This document shows, piece after piece, positions 32,187-41,102 of a stretch of DNA of 46,033 nt. Both the position numbers and the translations under genes were made by a program. Position 1 is the stretch's first letter. Each line of letters opens with the position of its first letter. The notes beneath the pieces are model-generated. The model was not told where the DNA came from, made no database searches, and worked only from the letters and a program-made list of their open reading frames with translations. This stretch comes from VRUB01 sp046758085 (GTDB lineage: Bacteria; Pseudomonadota; Gammaproteobacteria; Acidiferrobacterales; SPGG2), in contig JBHHZP010000008.1 in assembly GCA_046758085.1 (NCBI GenBank), forward strand, positions 1 through 46,033, written 5' to 3'.

Positions 32187-33620
32187 TCACCTACCGTAGC
32201 GCGACCAGTATGCACCGAAAAGGTCTTGCTCCGCCGGCTTGTCCTCGGCGATCACCGTGCACAGATGGGTGATGTTGATAAAGTGGCGATAGTTCAGATT
32301 CTCGCTGATGCTGTTGCCGCCCCAAGTGCCACAGCCCATGCTGAGGGTGAAGTTGAGGCCATTGTCGAAACCGCCGCCGTTGCCGAAGGTGTGGGCCTGA
32401 TTCACGAGTACCCGCACGACCGCGATTTCCTCGGCCAGGCGGCGCGCGTGATCCATGTCCTTGGTGTGAATCCCGCACGAGTGCCCGCGGCCAACAAAGT
32501 TCAGTATCTTTTGCGTGCGCTTCGCCGCCGCCTCGAAATCGCCCACCCGGTATAGGGTTAGCACCAGCGAGAGCTTCTCATCCGAAAACGGGTAATCGCG
32601 ACCAACGCCCTGCTCTTCCACCATGAAGAAACGTGCCTGCCGCGCGGCTTCCGGCAAACCGACCTCACGCGCAAAGACGCCGGCATCCTTGGCGATGAGC
32701 TTGCGGTTCAAACGCCCGTCGACCCATAGCGTATCCTTGATCGCTTGCTTTTCGTCAGCCGTAACGAGATAGCCACCGGCCGCCTTGAGCGCAGCGATGG
32801 CGTCGTCGTAGACATCGTCGATGATCACCAGCGAGTTCTCCGAAGAGCACGAGGTCGCGTTGTCGAATATCTTCGAGGCACAGATCTTTTGCGCCGCGTC
32901 GTCGAGATCAGCGCTGCTGTCGATGATCACGGGCACGTTGCCGGTACCGACCCCGATCGCCGGAGTACCGCTGCTGTAGGCGCTTCGCACGTTGTTTTGC
33001 GAGCCGGTTGCGACCACCAGATCGCAGGCCTTCATCAGCGCCTGCGTGAGCGCCTTGTTCACCGGTGCCGGCAGGACCTGTACCAGGTCCGCGGGCAGCC
33101 CGATCTTTTCAAGTTCTATGCGCATCAGCTCGACCGCCCGCGCGGTCGTAGGCCAGCCTGCCGGCGACGGTGCGATGATGATGGCGTTGCGCCCCTTGAT
33201 TGCCATCATCGCTTTGTTAACCGGTGTCGCCGCGGGGTTGGTCGAGGGCGAGATTGCCGCTACCACACCCACGGGCTTCGCATACTTGACAATGCCGCGC
33301 ACCGGGTCATTTTCGATTACGCCAACTGTCTTGACTCGCAATAGATCGCGCAAGGTGCCAAATGTCTTACGTTGATTTTTCGTGATCTTGTCGCTGACGT
33401 TTCCGAGCCCGGTGTCTCGCACCGCGGCCTCGGCGAGTTCCTTTGCATGCTCGGGCTTATAAATCGACCAGGCCAATGCAGTAACGCCCTCGTCCACACG
33501 TTGCTGATTGGCATCGGCAAACGCCTGCATGGCCTTGCGGGCGCGGGCGACCAGCTTGCTGACGGCCTGGATCTCTGGTGAAGCGGTTTCGGAGGACGCG
33601 AACGCGGCATGCTCACTCAT
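32187..33620 (-). CDS. sauS: Acylating aldehyde dehydrogenase, sulfoacetaldehyde dehydrogenase (SauS) type
   Basis: A 477-residue CoA-acylating aldehyde dehydrogenase. The catalytic Cys258 is in FDNATSCSSENSLVI. Other marks are KITKNQRKTFGTLRDLLRVK, AISPSTNPAATPVNKAM, SSGTPAIGVGTGNVPVI and NGGGFDNGLNFTLSMGCGTW. The overall pattern fits SauS, which reduces sulfoacetyl-CoA to sulfoacetaldehyde with NADPH. The ATG at 33620 has GGGGAG upstream and overlaps the previous stop (ATGA). With the CoA-ligase pair downstream this forms an activate-then-reduce module for an acid. The next step, sulfoacetaldehyde acetyltransferase (Xsc), is not in the window, so the substrate remains inferred. Confidence 0.78.
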   Translation of the reverse strand: MSEHAAFASSETASPEIQAVSKLVARARKAMQAFADANQQRVDEGVTALAWSIYKPEHAKELAEAAVRDTGLGNVSDKITKNQRKTFGTLRDLLRVKTVGVIENDPVRGIVKYAKPVGVVAAISPSTNPAATPVNKAMMAIKGRNAIIIAPSPAGWPTTARAVELMRIELEKIGLPADLVQVLPAPVNKALTQALMKACDLVVATGSQNNVRSAYSSGTPAIGVGTGNVPVIIDSSADLDDAAQKICASKIFDNATSCSSENSLVIIDDVYDDAIAALKAAGGYLVTADEKQAIKDTLWVDGRLNRKLIAKDAGVFAREVGLPEAARQARFFMVEEQGVGRDYPFSDEKLSLVLTLYRVGDFEAAAKRTQKILNFVGRGHSCGIHTKDMDHARRLAEEIAVVRVLVNQAHTFGNGGGFDNGLNFTLSMGCGTWGGNSISENLNYRHFINITHLCTVIAEDKPAEQDLFGAYWSRYGR

Positions 33621-34705
33621 GATTTCTCCCCTGCGGGCCGGTGCGCGTTCGAATCGGCTGTGGTGCCGTCTTGGCGCAAGGCCCGGCAAAAGCTGTCGGG
33701 ATCGACGTTACCACCGGAGCAAACAACGGCTACCGTTCGCTCGTGGCAGTCATGCTTTCCGCTCAGCGCCGCGGCCAACGCCACCGCCCCACCCGGCTCT
33801 ACCACCAGCTTGAGGTAGCGAAACGCGAGCGCCATGGCGCTCGCCACCTCTGCATCACTGACCACGAGCCCTCCTGCCAGCAGCCGCGCATTAATGCTGA
33901 AGGGTAGCGCCCCCGGAGTCGGCACCAGCAGTGCGTCACACATCGAACGTGCCTCGCCATCATTGCGCACACGCTTGCCCGCAGCCAATGAGCGCGCGGT
34001 GTCGTCAAACCCTTCGGGTTCGACCGCAAACACGGCAGTACCCGGGCTGCGCTCGGCGAGCGCGATGGCACAGCCGGAAATCAAACCGCCGCCGCCACAC
34101 GGTACCAGCACCGCATCCAACGCGGCGCCCTGTTGCTGCGCCTGCTCCGCAATCTCCAGCCCAACCGTGCCCTGGCCGGCAATCACTTTCGGGTCCTCGA
34201 ACGTTTTATCGAGAACGGCGTGGCGTTCTGTCGCCAGCCGCTCGGCAATCGCTTCGCGGTTATCGCGGTAACGATCATACAGGTGCACATCGGCACCGTA
34301 GGATCGCGTATTGGCGAGCTTGATCGCGGGGGCGTCGGACGGCATGACAATGAGTGCCGGCATCCCGAGGATTTGCGCGGCGGCGGCCACCCCTTGCGCG
34401 TGGTTACCGGAGGAGCAGGCCACCACACCGCGCTGGCGCGCGTGCGGTTGCAGACGCGAAAGGCTGTTATACGCCCCACGAAACTTAAACGCCCCGGTTC
34501 GCTGTAAAAGCTCGGCCTTGATCAACAGGCGCCCGCCGACGAGCGCGTTGAGTGCGGGCGATTCCAGTAATGGTGTCACGACCGCCTTACCGCGCAGGCG
34601 CCGTGCCGCATCCAGCACGGCGGCGAAGCTCGGGGTATCGGCAAGCGCGCGGGACCCTGCAGAGGGTGTACTCTTGTTATCACTGCCGGGTTTGGGTTCC
34701 TGCAT
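33617..34705 (-). CDS. Threonine/serine dehydratase-like fold-type II PLP enzyme
   Basis: A 362-residue fold-type II PLP protein. The Schiff-base Lys74 is in QRTGAFKFRGAYNSL. SSGNHAQGVAAAAQ and the PLP-phosphate loop CGGGGLISGCA follow. It lacks the C-terminal ACT regulatory domain of biosynthetic threonine deaminase, which fits catabolic threonine/serine dehydratases, serine racemase or 3-hydroxyaspartate dehydratase. It starts at ATG 34705 and is coupled to sauS by an ATGA. It is the first gene of the sauS/CoA-ligase unit, so an amino acid is probably an input to this pathway. Confidence 0.82.
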   Translation of the reverse strand: MQEPKPGSDNKSTPSAGSRALADTPSFAAVLDAARRLRGKAVVTPLLESPALNALVGGRLLIKAELLQRTGAFKFRGAYNSLSRLQPHARQRGVVACSSGNHAQGVAAAAQILGMPALIVMPSDAPAIKLANTRSYGADVHLYDRYRDNREAIAERLATERHAVLDKTFEDPKVIAGQGTVGLEIAEQAQQQGAALDAVLVPCGGGGLISGCAIALAERSPGTAVFAVEPEGFDDTARSLAAGKRVRNDGEARSMCDALLVPTPGALPFSINARLLAGGLVVSDAEVASAMALAFRYLKLVVEPGGAVALAAALSGKHDCHERTVAVVCSGGNVDPDSFCRALRQDGTTADSNAHRPAGEKS

Positions 34706-35163
34706 GACTGCTCGCGTGCGGATTGCGCTGGGTACGACAGCGTCGGACCTGCGTGAATATGATTTCGGCTATCGTACCAGGGCGTGGCGCTCCATGCATC
34801 GGAACGACCACGCATTTGTGTAAAAGTATCGAGGATTGTACAGCTTCCACCGCGCCACCGTAACGAATGGCGCAACACCGAGCATCACCCGCAAAAGCGC
34901 GCTGCTCGAGCCGGGGCGTACACACAGGCCAGTGGCTCCCTGGCCAGCGAGCGTCGTGGGCAAGGCTCGGGCCCCTCACGGACCCGAGGGGACAGCTCAT
35001 TGACCAGGCCGATCTGCTTGTAGACCTTCCTGAACATGGCGGTCTACTTCGGCGATCAGCTGTGTGGCGCCGGCGTCGGCCCTTGGCCAATAAACGCGGG
35101 TGCGATGATCGACTTCCGACACGGACAATAAGAGCGCAGAGAGGTTTTGGGAACCTCTGTAAC
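34706..35163. other. Intergenic region between the sauS unit and tctA
   Basis: No convincing gene. Minus-strand short frames exist but match nothing I know. Stem candidates include CCCCTC (34972-34977) pairing with GAGGGG (34986-34991), overlapping an alternative CTCGGG/CCCGAG pairing (34966-34971, 34983-34988). It separates tctA's end from the sauS unit and must hold that unit's promoter on the minus strand unless it reads through from tct. Confidence 0.4.
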
Positions 35164-36666
35164 TCAATCCTCGATGGCAACTTCGTGGCGTGTTCCCCTG
35201 AATGCCCGGTAAACATTCGTCATGATTGTCAGCATCCCGGCCGACACCAGGATGGCGACGATCGGCCGGGTTAAGAACTCAATAAAATCATAACTCACCA
35301 TCTGCATGGCCTGCGAGAAGTTCTGTTCGCCCAGTTTGCCCAGAATAACGCCCAAGATGATCCCTGCCACGGAATAGCCGGATCGGCGCAGGAAGAATGC
35401 GATGATCCCGGCCGCGAACATCACCAATACATCCATCGCCAGGCTACGGACAGCGTAAGCGCCGACCGTCGACAACAGCAAGATAGCGAGGGCGAGGAAT
35501 TGGAACGGAATGCGCAAAAGCTGAGTGACTGTTTTTACCTCCAGGTATCCGAGCACAAAGATGGCGATGTTGGCAAAGAACATGGCAGCAAACACGACCC
35601 AGACCAAGTCGGCGCTGTTGGTAAAGACCAGTGGCCCCGGTTCCATATCGTGCATCTGAAAGACGCCGATCATCATCGCCGTGAGCGCCCCTCCGGGAAG
35701 CCCAAGTGCCAGCAGCGGAATCATAGCGGCGCCGGTGGCGGCGTTGTTGGCGGTCTCGGACGCCACCACGCCTTCGAGCTGACCGGTGCCGAACTGTTCT
35801 GGTGTCTTTGACCAGCGCACGGCCTCGTTGTAGCTCAAGAATGCGGCGAGCGTCGCACCGATGCCGGGGAGGATTCCCGCAAAGAACCCCAACAGCACCG
35901 ATCGCACGACGGCGATCTTAAGCCGCCAGAACTCGCGCAGGGTGGGAAGCGTCGTGCTGAAATCGGGCATCTTATAGGTGCCGACGACACGCTTTTCCGC
36001 CTGCACGAATACCTCGGACACGGCGAAAAAACCCAGAATCAGAGGAATAAAATGGATACCGGCGAGCAAGTAGACATAGCCGAATTCATAGCGTTCTATA
36101 CCGGCAACCGGATCGAGCCCGACAGTAGCGATCATCAGGCCAAACAGCACCGACAACCAGCCCTTCCACAGCGTCTTGGCCCCTACCGACGAAGCAACCG
36201 AAATGCCAAGAAACACAAGCGCAAAGATTTCCGGCGGTCCGAAGGCCCGGATCGCCCAATCGGCCAGCAGCGGGGTTGCCGCTATCATAAGAGCCACCGA
36301 ACACGTTCCCCCCAACGACGAACACAACACCGCAGCGCCGATGGCCTTCCCCGCCCGGTCCTGCTGGGTCATCGGATAGCCGTCGAATGCCGTCGGCGCG
36401 TTCTCGGGTGAACCGGGAATATTAAACAAGATCGCGGTCACCGCGCCGCCGTAGGTCCCCGAGCAATACAGCACGGAGTAGAACATAATGGCGTCGGACG
36501 CGCTTAGGATCCCCGAAAACGGCAGAAAAATCGCGCCCAAGGTAAGCATGTTGACGCCGGGGATGGCGCCGAACAACATGCCACCAATCAATCCGGCGAA
36601 AAAGATGCCGACGCTCAAGGGGTCGCTAAACAGCGCCAGCATCCCTCCCAACAACTGTCCCAACAT
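35164..36666 (-). CDS. tctA: Tripartite tricarboxylate transporter large permease
   Basis: A 500-residue membrane protein of the TctA family with 10-12 helices. The hallmark is near the N-terminus: GMLFGAIPGVNMLTLGAIFL, a second related segment is GFFAGILPGIGATLAAFLSY, and MIPLLALGLPGGALTAMM follows. Such permeases use a cation gradient to import carboxylates delivered by a TctC binding protein. It is the last gene of tctC-tctB-tctA. The substrate is not fixed by sequence; carboxylates, including sulfocarboxylates, are possible. Confidence 0.9.
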   Translation of the reverse strand: MLGQLLGGMLALFSDPLSVGIFFAGLIGGMLFGAIPGVNMLTLGAIFLPFSGILSASDAIMFYSVLYCSGTYGGAVTAILFNIPGSPENAPTAFDGYPMTQQDRAGKAIGAAVLCSSLGGTCSVALMIAATPLLADWAIRAFGPPEIFALVFLGISVASSVGAKTLWKGWLSVLFGLMIATVGLDPVAGIERYEFGYVYLLAGIHFIPLILGFFAVSEVFVQAEKRVVGTYKMPDFSTTLPTLREFWRLKIAVVRSVLLGFFAGILPGIGATLAAFLSYNEAVRWSKTPEQFGTGQLEGVVASETANNAATGAAMIPLLALGLPGGALTAMMIGVFQMHDMEPGPLVFTNSADLVWVVFAAMFFANIAIFVLGYLEVKTVTQLLRIPFQFLALAILLLSTVGAYAVRSLAMDVLVMFAAGIIAFFLRRSGYSVAGIILGVILGKLGEQNFSQAMQMVSYDFIEFLTRPIVAILVSAGMLTIMTNVYRAFRGTRHEVAIED

Positions 36667-36691
36667 TCCTCTTGCTCTCCGACGGTTCGAA

Positions 36692-37237
36692 CTAGCGAAT
36701 CAGGACGATCAGCCAGTTGCTGAAATCATAAAACCCGGGCCAATAGCCGACCGGCAGACCGACATACAGGAAACGGGTAAAGAGAATGGTGACAACGAGA
36801 TAGATCGCCAATGGCACAATGATCAGCCATTTCACGCGACGTTCACCGATGAGATAGAGGTATGCGGCGAGAAAGAAAGGTGTGGTGAAGTAATAGCCCG
36901 TGTATTCGAGCAGACTGGCGTAGACAAGCGGCAGCGCCAGCGTTATCCCCATGCGCACCAATGAGCTCGTGTCGTGCCGGCCCGTTACGTTCACCACACT
37001 AGCTTGGGTGCGGGCGGGGACCTTTGGGGCACCGCCCTGCTTGCCACGAAGCATCTGTACAAACTCGCCCGCCGCCGCCACGACAATCAGAAAGATTACA
37101 ACCCGTGGCCAGCCGGCTGCGCCGAACTTATACATTTCGATCTCGCGATCGAACTGGAAGCTAAGCGCATAGGCAAGAGCGGCGAAAGCCACCCAGAAGG
37201 CCGTTTCAATCCATTGGCCGGTGGTCAATCTCCTCAT
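36692..37237 (-). CDS. tctB: Tripartite tricarboxylate transporter small permease
   Basis: A 181-residue membrane protein of the TctB family with four helices: helix 1 at WIETAFWVAFAALAYALSF, an amphipathic EMYKFGAAGWPRVVIFLI, then paired helices from LPLVYASLLEYTGYYF. The ATG at 37237 is preferred. In-frame starts at 37249 and 37282 lie within or before a strong hairpin (37256-37292) that is better placed in the untranslated gap after tctC. It acts with TctA and TctC. Confidence 0.85.
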   Translation of the reverse strand: MRRLTTGQWIETAFWVAFAALAYALSFQFDREIEMYKFGAAGWPRVVIFLIVVAAAGEFVQMLRGKQGGAPKVPARTQASVVNVTGRHDTSSLVRMGITLALPLVYASLLEYTGYYFTTPFFLAAYLYLIGERRVKWLIIVPLAIYLVVTILFTRFLYVGLPVGYWPGFYDFSNWLIVLIR

Positions 37238-37255
37238 CGCGGGGCCCATTCCAGG

Positions 37256-37292
37256 GCACGCTCCGGTGAACTTCGTCTCCACCGGAGCGTGC
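37256..37292 (-). terminator. Perfect 13-bp hairpin between tctC and tctB
   Basis: GCACGCTCCGGTG (37256-37268) pairs perfectly with CACCGGAGCGTGC (37280-37292) around an 11-base loop. No T-run follows. It lies 28 bases after the tctC stop, so it probably protects the tctC 3' end or lowers read-through, giving more binding protein than permease. Confidence 0.6.
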
Positions 37293-37319
37293 GTCGAGCT
37301 AAATAGCAGAACAAGGGGA

Positions 37320-38324
37320 CTATTTGATCAGTCCCATCTCCTTATAAGTTTTCTTGTAGATCTTCATTGTCTCCTTGATCAGCTTCTTCGCGCCTTCAGT
37401 ATCGCGAAAGCTGGGGATCAGATCCATGTACTTCTTTTTGTTGAAGGCGAGGTAACTGTCCGCGTGATAGCCCTTCTGAAAGGCCCATTGCAGGTACTTC
37501 ACGCGATCCTTGGGCGCGTTCTTGTGAACATAGAAGCCCCGGAAGCGCATCAGCGGCGTGAACTTGAGCCCGACATCCGTCATCGAAGGCACATCGGCGA
37601 AGGCCGAGGGGCGCTCTTTCAAAAACGTCAGGATCGGTTTGAAATCGCCGCTTTCCAGAAAACCACGCACATCGCCGGGCTGCTCGAACAGCGCATCGAC
37701 TTGGCCGCCCTTGAGCGCGGCATAGCGGGGGCCGCCCTTATCGAAGCTGATCTGCTGGATTTTGAATCCGAAGTGCGCGGCCGTCTGGTTCATATTAATG
37801 CGCTCCATCGAACCTTCGCCGGCGACATTGGCGATCGTCGCCTTTCCACCCTTGCCCTTCACGTACTTTACAAAGGAATTCCAGTCGTTGAAGCGGGACT
37901 CATTGGAGCGGATGTAGATTTGGCTGAAGGTAATCTGCGAGATCACCAGCGGAGTCAGATCCTTGGCCGGATGGATCTTGGACTTGCCAATCGCGTACGC
38001 GCTGGTGGCATCATCGATGTGCTCAAGCACGGTGTAACCGTCGGCGGGTGCCGCCATATACGTCTTTAAGCCCACCATGCCGGCACCACCCGGCTTGTAT
38101 TCGGGGTTGATATCGATACCGGCGGCGTCTTTAACCCCCTGAATCATGGCGCGGGACACCTGCCCGGAACCGCCACCCGGCCCATAAGGCACGATCATGG
38201 TGAGTGGACGCTCAGGAAAGCCGCCAGGTTTTGCCATCATTTCGGTGGCGACAGCGGGCGCTGCGAGGCTCAGCCCGTAAAACGCGCCGAGGACAAAGAC
38301 AACTCGTCTATATAGCTTAATCAT
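37320..38324 (-). CDS. tctC: Tripartite tricarboxylate transporter substrate-binding protein
   Basis: A 334-residue periplasmic binding protein. The ATG at 38324 has GGAGGAA just upstream. It starts a signal peptide MIKLYRRVVFVLGAFYGLSL that ends near APAVA. The mature part has the family RPLTMIVPYGPGGGSGQVSR loop and NPEYKPGGAGMVGLKTYMAA. An upstream open frame (to 38375) is rejected because it would bury the signal peptide. It delivers a carboxylate-type ligand to TctAB. Confidence 0.88.
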   Translation of the reverse strand: MIKLYRRVVFVLGAFYGLSLAAPAVATEMMAKPGGFPERPLTMIVPYGPGGGSGQVSRAMIQGVKDAAGIDINPEYKPGGAGMVGLKTYMAAPADGYTVLEHIDDATSAYAIGKSKIHPAKDLTPLVISQITFSQIYIRSNESRFNDWNSFVKYVKGKGGKATIANVAGEGSMERINMNQTAAHFGFKIQQISFDKGGPRYAALKGGQVDALFEQPGDVRGFLESGDFKPILTFLKERPSAFADVPSMTDVGLKFTPLMRFRGFYVHKNAPKDRVKYLQWAFQKGYHADSYLAFNKKKYMDLIPSFRDTEGAKKLIKETMKIYKKTYKEMGLIK

Positions 38325-38647
38325 CGTACATTCCTCCATTGGGCGTTTTGGGTTTGTTTCTCGGCGTAGAACCAATACCAGACATAGGCACCGGCGTTCC
38401 GCCGAGGAATGCCAGCCAGTGCGAAGGCCTTTTTAGCTGGGTTGCATTGCTAACATTACCCTTATTTCAGCGTTAAATACAATTGGTTCCCCGCAGTCTC
38501 GCGGTATTCCCAGCCCCTCAGCGGGGCGTGAGCTGTAAAACGATGTAAAATCCGAAAGATCCCAAAGCCAAGTAGCCGAAGCATTATCTACAGCAAGGTG
38601 TGACGCTGATCGGGTACCCTGAAGTCACGACGCCGGGAAATACAGCT
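38325..38647. other. Divergent gap between tctC and the fused fumarase
   Basis: No gene is seen. It must carry the promoters of tctCBA (minus) and fumarase (plus). An AT-rich patch at about 38446-38484 is the most promoter-like part; I cannot assign -35/-10 boxes with confidence. A GCCCC/GGGGC stem near 38513-38527 is weak. A GTG at 38600 is in frame with the fumarase but would add sixteen residues not expected in the family. Confidence 0.4.
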
Positions 38648-40177
38648 ATGACGGTCATTACTGAGCAAGACTTTATCGTCAGCATTGCAGACAGCCTACA
38701 ATATATCTCCTTTTACCACCCGGTCGAGTTCGTCCGCGCCATGGGCGAGGCTTACGCGCGCGAGGAGTCACCAGCCGCCAGAGACGCGATGGCGCAAATC
38801 CTGACCAACTCGCGCATGGCGGCCGAGGGACACCGGCCTGTGTGCCAGGATACCGGCATCGTGGTGGTATTCCTGAAGATCGGCATGGACGTGCGCTGGG
38901 ACAGCGGCCAGTCTGTCGCGGACATGGTGAACATGGGTGTACGGCGTGCCTACACTGACCCGGACAATCCGCTGCGTGCCTCGATCGTGTCGGATCCGGC
39001 CGGTGCGCGCCGCAACACGCGCGACAACACCCCGGCGGTCGTCCACACAGAGCTCGTCCCGGGTGACAAGGTGGAGGTAACCGTCGCCGCCAAGGGCGGC
39101 GGCTCGGAGAACAAGGCGAAGTTCGCCATCCTCAACCCCAGCGACGACATCGTCGAGTGGGTGCTGAGCACCGTGACGGCGATGGGCGCCGGCTGGTGTC
39201 CGCCCGGGATTCTCGGCATTGGCATCGGCGGCACCGCGGAGAAGGCCATGGTGCTGGCGAAGGAAGCGCTGATGGAGCCGATCAACATCCAGGCACTCAT
39301 CGCACGCGGCCCGAGCAGCCGTGTCGAGGAGCTGCGCCTGGAGCTGTACGACAAGGTTAATGCGTTGGGTATTGGCGCCCAGGGCTTGGGTGGATTGACC
39401 ACTGTGCTCGATATAAAGATCCGCGACTACCCGACCCACGCCGCCTCGCTGCCGATCGCTATCATCCCCAACTGTGCGGCAACGCGGCACGTGCATTTCA
39501 CGCTCGACGGCAGCGGACCGGCAGAATTGCAACCGCCGCCGCTCGAGGACTGGCCTGCAGTTACCTGGCAGGCGGGGAAGTCGGCGCGGCGCGTGGATCT
39601 CGGTAAGCTCAACAAGGCCGAGGTCGCAAGCTGGAAACCCGGCGAGACCCTGCTGTTGAGCGGCGAACTTCTCACCGGGCGCGATGCCGCGCACAAGCGC
39701 ATCGCCGGCCTGCTCGCGGAAGGCAAACCGTTGCCCGAAGGCGTCGATTTTCGCGACCGTTTCATCTACTACGTCGGCCCTGTCGATGCCGTGCGCGGTG
39801 AAATCGTCGGGCCGGCCGGTCCCACCACCGCCACGCGCATGGACAAATTCACTGACCTCATGCTCGCGCAGACCGGCCTGCTCGGCATGATCGGCAAGGG
39901 CGAGCGCGGTCCCAATGCAATCGCGGCGATCAAAAGACACCAGGCGGTCTACCTGATCGCCATCGGCGGCGCCGCCTTTCTCGTATCCAAGGCCATTCGG
40001 TCGAGCCGCCTCCTCGCCTTCGGGGACCTGGGCATGGAAGCCATTTACGAGTTCGAGATTGTGGATATGCCGGTCACGGTTGCAGTCGATTGCAACGGCG
40101 AGTCGGTGCACAACACCGGTCCCGCCGAATGGCGCGCCCGGATCGGGAAGATTAAGGTCGTGGCTAGTAGCGAGTAG
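38648..40177 (+). CDS. fumA: Fumarate hydratase, class I, fused alpha-beta
   Basis: A 509-residue single-chain class I fumarase. The alpha part has GHRPVCQDTGIVVVF (cluster Cys66), GGGSENKAKF, GAGWCPPGILGIGIGGTAEK and IPNCAATRHVHF; the beta part has VGPAGPTTATRMDKFTDLM. This is the usual length and order for the FumA/FumB type, whose reaction is fumarate + water <-> (S)-malate with a 4Fe-4S cluster. The ATG at 38648 gives the conserved MTVIT start. It probably serves the citric acid cycle, which leaves the two-subunit copy at 8641-10130 free for another substrate. Confidence 0.9.
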   Translation: MTVITEQDFIVSIADSLQYISFYHPVEFVRAMGEAYAREESPAARDAMAQILTNSRMAAEGHRPVCQDTGIVVVFLKIGMDVRWDSGQSVADMVNMGVRRAYTDPDNPLRASIVSDPAGARRNTRDNTPAVVHTELVPGDKVEVTVAAKGGGSENKAKFAILNPSDDIVEWVLSTVTAMGAGWCPPGILGIGIGGTAEKAMVLAKEALMEPINIQALIARGPSSRVEELRLELYDKVNALGIGAQGLGGLTTVLDIKIRDYPTHAASLPIAIIPNCAATRHVHFTLDGSGPAELQPPPLEDWPAVTWQAGKSARRVDLGKLNKAEVASWKPGETLLLSGELLTGRDAAHKRIAGLLAEGKPLPEGVDFRDRFIYYVGPVDAVRGEIVGPAGPTTATRMDKFTDLMLAQTGLLGMIGKGERGPNAIAAIKRHQAVYLIAIGGAAFLVSKAIRSSRLLAFGDLGMEAIYEFEIVDMPVTVAVDCNGESVHNTGPAEWRARIGKIKVVASSE

Positions 40178-40236
40178 CTAGGAAAGAACTGAGGCATGCG
40201 GCCTTACCACGCACGCGAAACTCGTTACTCGCTACT
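40166..40236. repeat. Inverted repeat spanning the fumarase stop and the NRDE leader
   Basis: AGTAGCGAGTA (40166-40176) and TACTCGCTACT (40226-40236) are perfect 11-base complements; G-T pairs can extend the stem to about 14. The left arm overlaps the fumarase stop codon and the right arm ends nine bases before the NRDE ATG. It could be a weak terminator or a leader structure that controls NRDE translation. Confidence 0.55.
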
Positions 40237-40245
40237 GAAGTTATC

Positions 40246-41028
40246 ATGTGCATCTTATTACTGTCTTTGCAACAGCATCCCCAGTATCCGCTGATCGTGG
40301 CGGCGAACCGCGACGAGTTCTACGACCGGCCCACGAGCGCGGCGGCTTTCTGGGACGATGCTCCGCACGTGCTGGCGGGCCGCGATCTGCGCCAGGGCGG
40401 CACCTGGCTCGGGATCACACGCCAAGGGCGGTTCGCCGCGCTCACGAACTTTCGCGACTCCGACTCCCCGCCCGCCGAGCGGCCATCGCGCGGGCACCTG
40501 GTCAGCAAATTTCTGCTGAGTGGAGTGCCGCCCGAGGCCTATCTACGCGCCGTCGCCCAACGGGCGGACCAGTACAACGGTTTCAGCCTCATCGCCGGGC
40601 AAGGCGATCACTTTTTCTTCTATTCGAACCGCGAAGGCCAAGTGCGAAGGCTCGACCCCGGTGTGTACGGCTTGAGCAACCACCTGTTAAACACCCCCTG
40701 GCCGAAGGTCACGCGGGGCACTCAGAACCTGAGCGAGCTGTTGTCCGCGGGTGGCGATCCGGAGCCGGACGTCCTCTTTGCGACCCTAGCCGACGGGGCG
40801 ATTGCCGAGGACGCGGAGCTGCCTGACACCGGCATCGGGCTGGCACGTGAACGGCTGCTGTCGCCGTTGTTCATCAGCGGAACCCATTACGGCACGCGCT
40901 CATCGACGGTAGTACTGATCGACAACGATCGAAAAGTCACGTTTGTCGAGCGTACATTTGACCGTGGTCCCGAACGCTACAACGCGGTGGTCCATTCCTT
41001 CCAAATCGGCACGGGCGAGAGCGGTTAA
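40246..41028 (+). CDS. NRDE (TANGO2-like) family protein
   Basis: A 260-residue protein of the NRDE/TANGO2 family. The start MCILLLSLQQHPQYPLIVAA leads into the eponymous NRDEFYDRP motif; GRDLRQGGTWLGITRQGRFA and ALTNFRD follow. TRSSTVVLIDNDRKVTFVER lies near the C-terminus. Cys2 could be an N-terminal nucleophile once Met is removed. The family is linked to heme and lipid handling in eukaryotes; the bacterial role is unclear. No clear ribosome-binding site is seen, and the leader contains an inverted repeat. Confidence 0.85.
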   Translation: MCILLLSLQQHPQYPLIVAANRDEFYDRPTSAAAFWDDAPHVLAGRDLRQGGTWLGITRQGRFAALTNFRDSDSPPAERPSRGHLVSKFLLSGVPPEAYLRAVAQRADQYNGFSLIAGQGDHFFFYSNREGQVRRLDPGVYGLSNHLLNTPWPKVTRGTQNLSELLSAGGDPEPDVLFATLADGAIAEDAELPDTGIGLARERLLSPLFISGTHYGTRSSTVVLIDNDRKVTFVERTFDRGPERYNAVVHSFQIGTGESG

Positions 41029-41102
41029 CACCGAGCCGGCACGGTTGGAGCTCTTATGGACGACGCGATGATCATGGCCGGCAACCACGCGGAGATCGCA
41101 GT

